Below, piece after piece: positions 50,301-62,300 of a DNA stretch of 64,000 bases. Numbering within the stretch: the stretch's first letter is position 1; the number at the start of each line of letters is the position of its first letter. The notes beneath the pieces are model-generated. The model was not told the DNA's origin. It saw nothing but the letters and a program-made list of their open reading frames with translations, and ran no database searches. The position numbers and the translations under genes were made by a program. This DNA is from Whitmania pigra (Eukaryota; Annelida; Clitellata; Hirudinida; Haemopidae): the NCBI GenBank assembly GCA_021613335.1, contig JAJTWR010000228.1, positions 574,501-638,500 on the forward strand, given 5' to 3'.

Positions 50301-53300
50301 ATATATATAAATGATCTGGATGATGGCATAAGATCTAAGTTATCTAAGTTTGCTGACGACACTAAAGTAGCAAAAAGTGTCAGCAAGCAAGAAGATGTAG
50401 ATACACTTCAGGAAGATCTTAACAAGTTATTCAAATGGGCAGAAGATTGGCAGATGCTTTTCAACGTAAGCAAATGCTCCATTATGCATATGGGATGCAA
50501 AAACACGAAAGTCGAATATGCATTTGGAGGAAGCATTCTGAAGCAGTCAAATCAGGAAAGAGATCTGGGGGTAATAATGCAGAACAATGGAAAAGCATCT
50601 CTACAGTGCATGGAAGTTGCTAAAAAAGCAAACAGAGTACTTGGAATAATAAAGAGAACAGTAGTAAGCAGGAACAAGGATGTAATACTGAGATTGTATA
50701 AGGCATTAGTAAGGCCACACCTTGAGTACTGTGTGCAAGTATGGAACCCTCATTTGAGGAAGGATGTAGAGATGTTGGAAAGAGTACAAAGAAGGGCAAC
50801 CAGGATGATAGATGGTTTTGGAAAGCTTAGTTACGAGGAAAGATTAAATAGATGTAAATTAACGACTCTGGAAAAGAGAAGAAATAGAGGGGACCTCATC
50901 GAGGCATTCAAAATTTTATCGGGAAGGGAAGGCCTTTTGCCTGAACAGTTTTTCGAAGCCACAAAAAGTGTTTCTACTAGAGGGCACGATTGTAAATTAT
51001 ACAGGAAGGCTTCGGGAAACTTGAAAAACAATTATTTCAGTTCAAGGGTGGTTTCCTTATGGAATAAACTAGATAAGGAAACCATCCATGCTGACACAAT
51101 AGATAAATTCAAAATTTATTTAAGTAAATTCGGATATTAGGACTAAAAAGAGTGGTTATTACACAGATCCAGGTCTTCTTAACCACTATAAATAATTGTT
51201 ATGTTATGTTATATGTCACGTGACAGCAGGGATGTGCTGTCACTATAACCGCATGGGTCGAGCGTCAGCATGCGGCAATAATGGTGATAGTCCTAAAATG
51301 TTCGCAACATTGCCTCCATTGTCTCTCGTGTAAGGACGGCATATAAATTGTAGACTGAAAAAAGTGCCTTCATACCCTACATGGATACAATAAGGCGCTC
51401 AAAAGTTTGGGTAGTTAGCGATTAGCAAAGTAGATTTGTTGACGCAAAATGGCAGCTGTAAAAGATACAACGAAATAGGCAAACGAGGGTCACGCACTCT
51501 TGGAACCAAAAAACATCGTAAAACCTCTTTAAGAATGAACTAATTTCAATGTTAAAACACTGCCAACAGTGAATTAGAAAGTGGTTTAAGGAATGTCTTT
51601 GATCATCTTATATGGAATCCATTATCTATCTTATTGCAATAAAAATTATTAAATATGTAACTAAATAACAAAAATCTTTTAAAAAAATAAACTGCTTTAC
51701 CTCTCCATAACTTCATGGCTTATTCAGATTTGTTCCACAGTTTTATATTGTATCTTATTACCCAACTCATCAAAACTTTAGAAGAATCTTAGTTTCCTTG
51801 CCCACATCAAAACTTAAAATAAACCACTTTATTCCAAATTGGGATCTTAAGTGGAAAATTAAGATAGTTGGTCTGTCTATGGTTAAGACAAAATAAGTTT
51901 CAATGTCATGAAAAGTTAATATATTTTCAAACGTAACATTATTCGGATCAACTTAATGTGTTCATGAAATCTTCCTATCTTTTTCTACTAACGTAATCGT
52001 AGCTTTCTTTGAAATTTTCTGCTAGAAGAGCAGCTCCTCCCTCTTTTAATGTCCCCGTGAAACAAGAATAGACGATCCAAATTATGAAAAGGGCGATTAT
52101 GAAGGAAACAAAAACCAAGAGAAAAATAGCCCAAGCTGGAATGAGAAGAGTGGAGGAGGGAGAGGGCGGAAGTGGTGGTGGTTCAGTTGATGCCAGAAAA
52201 TCAGCGAATGAAATCGGGAAGCTAAGTACCTGAAGTGGATGAATGAAATGAAAATTATTCAGATGAATGGAATCGATCGAAAAATGATTGACAAAAACCT
52301 CATCAACGGTTTTCAGCTGTTGATTAAGAAGACTGTAACTTCCGTAGAGTCTGAAGATACTAACAACTGTAAATGCATCCACCGGAGACCTCTCGCCTAT
52401 TCGTCCCTGGAAAACTGCAAATAGTACTTGAACAGCTGAAGCTTCGAGAACACTGCCTTGAGCGGAATTATAGTCGTTGTATTTTATGTTGGATAGTGTG
52501 GTTAGCCATCTGGGTGTGGTACCGTTGCCATAGGTAGGATTGAATATAATAAACGTATTATTGCCACTTGAATCTGCTTCATATTTCTCCATTCTTGGAA
52601 ACTTCGCCAAACTACTGGAAGGAAGAATTTCATTTTTGGGTGTGGTTGTCGAATTGACAAGCTGCGAATCTGACTTCAAACTTCTTTTGCTTCTTGGACA
52701 GCTCCACAAACAGGTCGCATTGATTATCTAGAATCATTCTCATTTGGCAAGATATCAGGTCAATATAAATTAACAGCATGCTTTGCTTTCTATAACTTTC
52801 AGATGATATGCCAATACAGTTTGTTAAATTTTCAGGATAATGATATAGAATATAGTAGTCTTAGAAGCAGACATGGGGTACTTGGTATTCGTACTTGTAC
52901 CGATTTCAGGTATTTGTACTTGTACCGATTTCAGGTATTTGCACTTTGTACATCGAGTACTTGTACTTGTACTTGGACCTCAAGTACTTGTTCCCATTTT
53001 ATTGAAAAGCATGTTTATTGACACTTATTTGCGTAGTTGGACTTAGCAAAATTATAAGCTACTTCCTATTCGGGCTGTTTGACATTTGGCACGATTTACA
53101 ACCAATTAAATTCCATCGTTTAATGTACGAGGATTTTGCTTATAATGCACCTTCTTTCTACATTGTTTAGTGCATATAATCAGTGGCTTCACTAGGGTTG
53201 GTGTCAAACCTTAGGACTTTCACCATAAGCCTTAAGTTAGCCCAAAATCTAACAAGCAAAAAAATTTTCAGCTTTTCGGTGGAGACCAACCTGTTTTTGT

Positions 53301-56300
53301 TGTTCAAGAGGCCGAGCTGACAAGCAAAAAAGGTTTATATAATAAAATATAAGGATTAGGATTTTGGTGTCATCCGGGTGCAGTCCGAACAACCCGCACC
53401 CGAAGTAGGAATCGACCGGGGTGTTGAGTTTAAACTATGTGTGATTTAATATGATATATGTATCTATGTTTTGTTGTCTGGGGACGCTTAGCTAGTTCTA
53501 AAATTGTTTTGATTGCCGTTGTCGTGTAGTTCGTCGAGTCGAGTTCTTACGTAGTTTCTTAGTCGTTTCTTAGATTTTTATTTAGTTTAAATAAACTACA
53601 TTAACCTTCTGATACAACTTTGTATTTATTCCATCATCAGACATTAGTTATGACAAACTCAACAGGTTATGGGCCCAGGATGCGTTTGATGTTTGATGGT
53701 GATGAAAGAAGGTATGAATTATGGGAAGTCAAATTCTTGGGATTCATGAGACTACAGAAACTTCACGATGTGTTCGTATGTGCTGAAGAACCAGAAGCTG
53801 AAAAAAATGCCGAGGCATTCGCCGAACTTATTCAATGTCTAGATGATCGAAGTCTATCACTAGTCATACGAGATGCCAGAGACAATAGAAAGAAAGCACT
53901 AGAAATCCTGCGGGAACACTACCTAGGTAAGTCAAAACCCAAAATTATATCTCTGTACACTGAATTAACGACTCTTTCAAAGTCCGAAAATGAAAGTACG
54001 ACTGATTATATGTTGCGAGCTGAGACCGCAGCATCTTCGTTGAAGAGAGCTGGCGAAGTGGTAAGTGATAGTTTACTCATCGCTATGATTCTGAAAGGTC
54101 TGCCACTGACGTACGAGACTTTCTGTACTGTTACAACACAAAAAGATAGAGATCACAGTTTTGCAGAATTTAAAGTTGCTTTGCGAAGTTTTGAAGAAAA
54201 CGAAAAACAGATCTACTCACGTGATCATGAGGATCATGTTATGTTAAATGATGCAAAATCCATGCAGTGTTTCACATGCCGCAAATATGGTCACAAATCA
54301 TTTGAATGTAAAATGCGAAAAGAGCAAAACCCAGCAGTGAAAGTTGTTCAAAAGAAGTGGTGTGAAGTATGCAGAAGTACATCGCATAATACACTGAAAT
54401 GTAGAAAGAAACAACACAGTGCAAAGTCTGTCACAGAGAACAAGCAAGCAGGAGGACAATCAGATTCATTTCTTTTCAAAGTATCTGAGTGTCAAAGCGT
54501 GGATCGTGACAGTCTACTGGTTGATTGTGGTGCTACAACCCATATTGTTACTAACAAATCAAAGTTTGTATGTTTTGAAGACAATTTTGAGCCCAATGAT
54601 CACTGCATTGAACTAGCAAATGGCTCTAGATCAATTGGAATCGTGCAAGGTCGAGGTACAGCAAAAGTCTGTCTACAAAGTTTAGATGGAAAACCCAGAG
54701 ATGTCAACCTAGAGAATGCATTATATGTTCCGTCGTATCGACAAGATATTTTTTCTGTTCAGGCAGCAACAGCGAAAGGAGCGACTGTAAATTTCAGCCC
54801 ACATTGTGCAGAACTTGTTGCTCAGAATGGTACTATTTTTAATATTTGCAAGTCTGGAAAGCTGTACTACCTGAACAATGTTGCTGACAGAACTAACAAT
54901 AAACACAGCCTACATGAGTGGCACTTGATCCTTGGTCATTGCAATGTCAGAGATATCTTGAAATTGGAATCTGTTGTTGATGGAATGAAAATTACCGACA
55001 AATCAGAATTTCAATGTGAAGTTTGCACTCTTGGGAAAATGACACAGTCTTTCAACAGGCAAAGTGATGTGCGTGCCAAAGAACCGTTAGAACTTGTTCA
55101 TTGTGATTTAAGTGGTCCTATCACACCTACTGCAAGAAATGGTTTCAAATATGCTGTTTGTTTTGTGGATGACCTATCTGGAGCCAGTACTGTTTATTTC
55201 CTGCGCCAGAAATGTGATGTTGTTCATGCTGCTCAGAAGTTTTTTGCTGATTGTGCACCTATCGCAAAAGTTAAACGTTTGAGAACCGACAATGGAACAG
55301 AATTCACGAATAGAGATTTCAAATCACTATTGCTGAAGCATCGGATAAAACATGAAAAATCTGCGCCCTATTCGCCACATCAAAACGGAACTGTTGAACG
55401 AAGTTGGCGATCATTGTTTGAGATGGCGAGATGTTTACTAATCCAATCTCAACTACCAAAAGAACTGTGGACATACGCTGTGCGTGCTGCGGCATACACA
55501 CGTAATCGATGTTTTTGCCCACGAACTGGTAAAACACCATATGAAAATTTGACCGGCAAGAAGCCTGACCTGTCCCGCATGTCTGTTTTTGGTTCAACAT
55601 GCTATGCTTTTGTACAAGATAAGAAGAAACTTGACCCAAGAAGCGAGAAAGCAGTATTCATAGGGTATGATCATGAAAGTCCAGCTTATCTCGTGTATTT
55701 CAAAAATTCTGGAGTTGTGAAAAAATCAAGGTGCGTGCGTTTCACGAACAAATTTGATTCAAATGAAAGTGAAGTTGTTGTTAGTGATTTTTCTGACGGC
55801 TACATTGATCAAAAACTGACTGGAGTTGAAACGGAAACAAAGGCAGATGTAAGAAGTGATGAAATTGCACAAACTGAAACCCAGGATACCTCAAATTCAG
55901 ATTTGATTGTTCGCAAATATCCTAAACGAAACACAAACAAACCAAAGTATTTGAGTGACTATATTCTGGATGATGACCCAATTAATCTTAATGTTCATTA
56001 CTGCTATAAAATGTCTGATGTGCCAAATACGTACAATGAAGCCATATCTTCTTCAGAATCTAGATACTGGAAACAAGCCATGTCTGAGGAAATGAACTCG
56101 TTAATGGAAAACGACACTTTTGAACAATGTCTACTACCTGAGAGTCGTAAAGTAATCAAAGGTCGTTGGGTCTATGCTGTGAAGTTTGGACCGGACGGCA
56201 GTGAGCAATATAAAGCCCGATATGTTGCCAAAGGTTATTCGCAAATAAAAGACATCGACTATACAGAAACTTTTTCACCAACTGTTCGAGTTACATCGAT

Positions 56301-59300
56301 ACGAATGATGATGCAGTTAGCAGTACAACGTAATCTGATTGTACACCAGATGGATGTTAAAACAGCATATCTAAATGCTCCAATTGATTGTGAATTATAC
56401 ATTGAACAACCTGAAGGTTTTTTTGTTGATGACAAAACTGATAATAAAATTGTTCTGAAACTAAAAAAATCTCTGTATGGCCTGAAACAGAGTGGCAGAA
56501 ATTGGAATAACATGTTGCATGATTTTTTGATTTCTGAAAGTTTTGAACAGTCATCAGCTGATCATTGCGTCTACACTCGTCTTAATACAGATTCTAAAGT
56601 CACCATTCTCTTCTGGGTTGATGATATTATCATTGCTGCGAGTGATGAATCCGTGTTGAAATCTGTAAAACAATCTTTGCATTCAAAGTTCAAAATGAAG
56701 GATCTTGGACAATTAACATGGTTTCTTGGAATGCAATTTGAATGCTCATCTGGAGGTGAAATGATTAAGGTGAATCAATCCAAATATGTTGAAAAAATGC
56801 TGTCAAAATTCAACATGAGTGACTGCAAACCTAGATCTACGCCATGTGATTTAAATTTGAACAAACTGAAAGATGAAGATACTGTTGATTTTGAAAATGT
56901 GCACCTGTACAGATCTGTAATTGGAAGTTTGATCTATGCAATGTCTGCTACAAGACCTGATTTATGTTTTGTAGTTTCCTATCTATCACAATTCACATCA
57001 AAGCCGATGAATATTCACATGACGATGGCTAAACATGTCCTAAGATATTTAAAGGGAACAATGAACTACAGTTTAATTTTCAAGAGGTCTGATGGTGATT
57101 TAGATTTGATCGGATATTGTGATGCTGATTGGGCAAATTCTAAAGACCGTCGTAGTATTACTGGATATGGTTTTATGTTGTCGAGTACTGGTCCATTGAT
57201 TTCATGGAAGTCTAGAAAACAACCAACTATTGCATTATCGACCTGCGAAGCATAATATATGTCAATGTGTGCAGCTGTGCAAGAAGCAGAGTTTCTGATG
57301 TGTTTGTTAAAAGACATGACCGGAGGAATTACGAACAATTCTGTTACACTCAATGTCGAAAATCAGAGTGCAATTGAGTTGACAAAGAATCCTGTTTTTC
57401 ATCAAAGATCGAAGCATATTGATATCAAGTATCATTTCATCCGATCAGAAGTGGCAAGTGGTTTCATAAAACCGAAGTACATTCCATCCGAGAAGAACAT
57501 TGCTGACATGTTCACAAAATCGTTGTCTATTAACAAATTGAGAACTTTCATTCCTGCTATTATGAATGTTCTAGACTAAGCGTTATGATATTGACACTGG
57601 ACACATCATAGTTTAAGAGGGAGTGTTGAGTTTAAACTATGTGTGATTTAATATGATATATATATCTATGTTTTGTTGTCTGGGGACGCTTAGCTAGTTC
57701 TAAAACTGTTTTGATTGCCGTTGTCGTGTAGTTCGTCGAGTCGAGTTCTTACGTAGTTTCTTAGTCGTTTCTTAGATGTTTATTTAGTTTAAATAAACTA
57801 CATTAACCTTCTGATACAACTTTGTATTTATTCCATCATCAGACATTAGTTATGACAAACTCAACACGGGGTCACATTTTTAGCAGGGGTATAAAATACA
57901 GGTTTATATATGAAACTAGCAACTAAAAGTATTATCCCTGAAAACTGTTTCAAATTGAAAAAGATGCAAAAGTTTAAATCACTAACAGTAAGTCATGACC
58001 TGTCCAGAAAAGACAGAGAACAGTGCAGAATACTGATAAAGAAGACCCAAGAAGGGAAAGACAAAGCTGGTGAGGTTGAAACGTTCATCTATAAAGTGAG
58101 AGGAAAACCTGGATCTTTCCATGCTGTTCTTGTAAGAAGGCCAAATTTATCACATTGAAAGAGTTAAGAGAAAAAAATGAAAAGAAAAGAGACAGCAAAG
58201 ATGGGTTAGGGGTTAGGGTTAGGGTGAAAGCACCCAGCAGCAATACACCTCTAAACAAAAGACAAAAGTGGACAAAAAACAGTACAAAGAAATAATTTGG
58301 GCCTATTATTACGCAAAAAAGACTGAAAGTGAAGGATTAACTTTGGATACATATAGAATATAGAGAGATAAAAATTCTGAAATCTTCCCAGGAACGAATC
58401 CAAAAAATTTAAGCAATCAAAGAACTAAGAAAACAAACTCACTGAATTAGAAATTAATGAAATTATATCAGATGATGCTTCCAGGGTTCTAGAATGTGAG
58501 AATGAAGATGATACAACAAGGTACTTTAAGTTGGAGAGACATGTTCAAGACTCTTTGGATGTTATTATTCAGATATGTGGAAGATATTTCTGACATGGAG
58601 AATAAAATCATGATGAAGCTGAATGAAATTAAAAACCAGAAAATTGGAGAAAGGAAATATCTTAATAAAATCAAAAACATAAAGCAGGTCTCTAAAAAAA
58701 TTGAAGTTGCCAATAAAGCACTCACGAAATTAACATCTGACAAAAATATGAACAGAAATAAATGAGGTAATGTATGCCACAGCAGCGGTGATTGCTGATG
58801 GGAAAATTGACAAGGGAGAAAGAAAGAGGCAATCAAAAAAAGGCAGACTGGAAAGACAGAATACAAAAAGTGATTGATGATTGCAGAAAAGATTTTACAT
58901 AAAAGAATTCAGAAATGGAAATTTAGATCGAAAAGTGGAAGACAGAAAGAAGGAACTTTTGGCAAAAGCAGTTTTGTCCATCGAACAGATTGACGAACGT
59001 GAGAAAAATATAATCATAAAGCTCATAACTATAGTCCAGAAATTGAAGAGATATACCAAAAGAAATGACCAATTCCATCCAAAAAAATTCTATCAAAATC
59101 AATTCCATCAATTCCTTCAAAAATGATGCCAAAAAGTTTTAAAGACAAATGGCAGCAAAGCAAATTAAGGTGGTGAATCAACCTGAGCTGCAGGCAGTTG
59201 AAAATATTTGGAAAAATATATCTTAAAATGAAGTTAATTACAACTTTTAAACAAATTAGATAAATGTTGAAGAAACATCATGTAAGGAAATGATGAGACC

Positions 59301-62300
59301 GGAATGGAAAAAACTGGAAATGAATGAAACGACAACAGTGATCAAATTTTTGCATAACTGGAAAACACCTGGAGTTGATAAAGTTCATAATTTCTGGTTA
59401 AAGTATTTGACATCAATGCATAAGCAGCTGTTGGAGGCATTCAATGATTTAATAAAAAAAAACCCAGAACATGCCTAGTTGGACGACAGAAGGAGTTGCA
59501 TACCTGTTGCCAAAATCCACAGAAGCAACAAATTCTAAAAATTACAGACCCATAACATGCCTACCAACCATATACAAGATAGTAACTGCAATCTTGTGCA
59601 ATAGAATAAATAATCATCTACAAGGAAATAAAATATGGCCAGAAGAACAAAGAGGAAGTAGAAAGGGGAGTAGAGGAGTAGAGGGTGCAAGGACAGTTTA
59701 TTGATTAGCCAAATGATTATAGAACATGCAAAGAAGAATAAAAACAATTTGAATATCACATGGATTGATTACAAAAAAGCTTTTAATAGTATCCCTCATA
59801 AATGGATAATTCATGCAATGGAAATGTACAAAGTAAGTGAAAAAATAGTGAAGTTTGTTCATGATGGAGTGGAAAATGATAATGATGTTGATGCATGAAA
59901 ACGGATGTATGAAAACATCTTGACAAATCTTGGTCAAGAGAAGAATATTCCAGGGTGATTCCTTGTCGCCTATGCTGTTTCTTGACTCTGATACAATTGT
60001 CAAAGTCTATTAACGATGCCAAATTAGAGTATGAACTAGGAAAGGAACCGTTCACCTACTTATTCTACATGAATGATTTTAAAATATTTGCAAAAGACCA
60101 CAAAAGTATGCAAATGTGTGTAACCACTGTAGAAAAATTCAGCAGAGATATTGGCATGGAGTTTGGAATTGAAAAATGTGCAACAATTGATTTAAAAAGG
60201 GTAACGTAACAAATGGAGAAAATATTGAGTTGCTGGATGGAATGGAGATACAATCATTACAAACTAAGGAGTTTTACAAGTACCTTGGAATGGATGAAAA
60301 GAACGGAATGAACAATAAAGTGATTGAAGAAAAAGTGAAAAAATAGTTTTGTCGCATGAGGAAAATATTAAAACCCCAACTCAGTTATAGAAACAAGATC
60401 ATGGCAATAAACAGTTTAGCAGCTCGTGCCATGACTTATAGTTTTGGTATTGTACCATGGCTGAAATTGAAAAACTTGACAGAACATCAAGAAAAATATT
60501 GACATTGAGTGGTATGCATCATCAAAGGGCAGATGTGAACTGGCTGTATGTAAAAAGAAAAGACGGAGGTGGAGGGTTGTTGGAGTTGCAGTCCCTTCAT
60601 CAACAAACTGTACTAAGCCTTGCAGAATATATTCAATCAAAGAATAGCAGACTTATTCAAATGGTGAGACAAAAAGGTGATAGTAAAAGAAAATTTTCAT
60701 TGCAAGAGAAAGCAACTAAAATCAAGATAAAATATCAACTCATAAACTTGCCTGAAAACAAAAATTTGATGGATGAATTGAAGAACTTGCCTGAAAACAA
60801 AAATTTGATGGATGAATTGAAGAAATCTTTAGAAAAAGAAAAATTAGCTAAGATAGCACGCAAGACCCTCCATGGCAAGTTTTTCAAACATTTAGAAGGA
60901 ACGCAAATAAACAAAGAATTAAGTGTCAAATGGTTAAGCAATGGGAGATTAAAAGGAGAAAGTGAGAGTTTAATAGTTGCGGCTCAAGATCAAGCACTGA
61001 ACACAAGATATCATCAAAAGCATATCCCTGGACAATCAGTTAAAAGTATCTGCAGAATTTGTTCAAAAGCGGAAGCGGAATACACATCAATTATATTGCT
61101 GCAGGAGGGGAAGGTCTTGCGCCAGTGGAATATCTGCAGAGACACAACTGGGTGGCGAGCTACATTCACTGGAGGGTTTGCAAAAGTTGAAATATACCAC
61201 TGTCAGAAAATTGCCTGACGATATGAATATTTTGAAGAAAGAAACAGAGAAGAGGATGAAATATAAAGATCTGGAGATTTAAACTGCAAGAATGTGGAAT
61301 GTCAAGACAAAAGTGATAGCAGTAGTGATTGGTGCATTAGGAACCATGACTTAACATTTTATTAAAGATATTGAAATGACTCCAGGAAAGCTGATTGCCG
61401 AAGCTTTACAAAATGTAGCATTGCATGGAACTGCGCATATATTGAGAAAAGTACTATGTCGGAGGATACAACTGACATAGAAACATAGTTTTGTTTGATA
61501 TATGCTCATCTGATTTGATTTGACTGACAAATAGTTAAGGCTTTTGGTATATTTATTCATTGTTTATTTTTTGGACTTTTGGAGGTCTCCTGTTGAGACT
61601 TGGCGGTTTTGTACGGCTCTTTAGCCGAGCTTAACTTTGAATAAAAATGATAACAACAATAATAATAATAATAATAATAATAATAACTTTGTAACAAGTT
61701 ATGTCCTAGACAGGAATTATGTTCCCTTTGGATGCACCGTGAATTTGTGTAATGAATTTTTTTTGGGTTTTTTTGTTCAGAATTTTGTTCAGAAATAAAC
61801 GAATTCAAAACCTCTACAAATGAACTTGTTCATAGTCATCGGTACTTGTACGTGAACCTGCGTTCAACCCGAGTACAAAAACTTGTACTTGTTTGAATCT
61901 CGGGTACTTGTCCTCGTACTTGGACCATGAGTACTTGGTCCCATGTCTGCTTAGAAGCGCCTTAAATCCAACTTACATGAACTGTAACATTGATATAATT
62001 CTGGGTCAATGCTCTATCATTGAAGGCCAGTGCTAGATCTACAAGAAAAATTATCAGTAATATTTACCCTTTTATTGCTTCAGAACAAATAACAATGTTT
62101 TCTAAATCTTTTTCTCGAGTAGTTCACTTTTGAATGGCGCACGAATAATTCTATTTCTAGTTAATTTCCTAATGAATTTTTATTGGATAATATGTTCAAG
62201 ATAATTTTTGGCTCCTCTTTGTATGGAGACATCATATAGGAATTGTTGACGGCGGCTTCCATTGTAAAACGTGTTCTAAATACATAATAGATTGTTCATG

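Larger units (their letters stand above)
47160..51213 (+). mobile_element. Nearly full-length CR1-like (Jockey superfamily) LINE
   Basis: A 5' UTR of about 240 bp (start approximate; it begins with a hairpin-repeat-like AACGTCCG...TTTGGACGG), two overlapping coding frames, a short 3' UTR (AACCACTATAAATAATTG) and a tail of the pentamer TTATG, ending about 51213. Two 5'-truncated relatives with the same tail occur at 25352-25862 and 33062-33163. It lies in the same orientation as no host gene here; it is antisense within the large intron of the minus-strand gene. A target duplication could not be fixed because the 5' end is uncertain. Confidence 0.88.
53422..57866 (+). mobile_element. Ty1/copia LTR retrotransposon, structurally complete
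   Basis: Two 243-bp LTRs (TGTTGAG...CTCAACA) with only three differences, a 5-bp target duplication CGGGG (53417-53421 and 57867-57871), a primer-binding site, a polypurine tract and one gag-pol frame in copia order (protease, integrase, reverse transcriptase, RNase H). It is inserted within older repeat sequence inside the hAT-type unit, on the strand opposite to the host gene. LTR identity near 98.8% implies a recent insertion. Confidence 0.97.
52868..61949. mobile_element. 9-kb hAT-type unit enclosing other elements
   Basis: Both ends start with CAGACATGGG (52868 inward, and as reverse complement ending at 61949). They are flanked by perfect 8-bp direct repeats CTTAGAAG (52860-52867 and 61950-61957), the hallmark of hAT insertion. 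Subterminal zones at both ends are packed with GTACTTGTAC-like units; the left end has a ~25-bp unit repeated twice near 52890-52940. No hAT transposase is visible inside, so the element is non-autonomous. Its interior carries a decayed R4-like LINE and a copia element; without copia it would be about 4.6 kb. It lies in the intron between exons 2 and 3 of the minus-strand gene, its right duplication only 20 bp from that exon's 5' splice site. Confidence 0.8.

Noticed and set aside
51975..51992. Exon 3 of the minus-strand gene ending in its own stop (YDYVSRKR)
   Set aside because: Possible, but a GTTAGT donor at 51992 joins in phase with an open exon at 46417 that otherwise has no start; kept only as an alternative.
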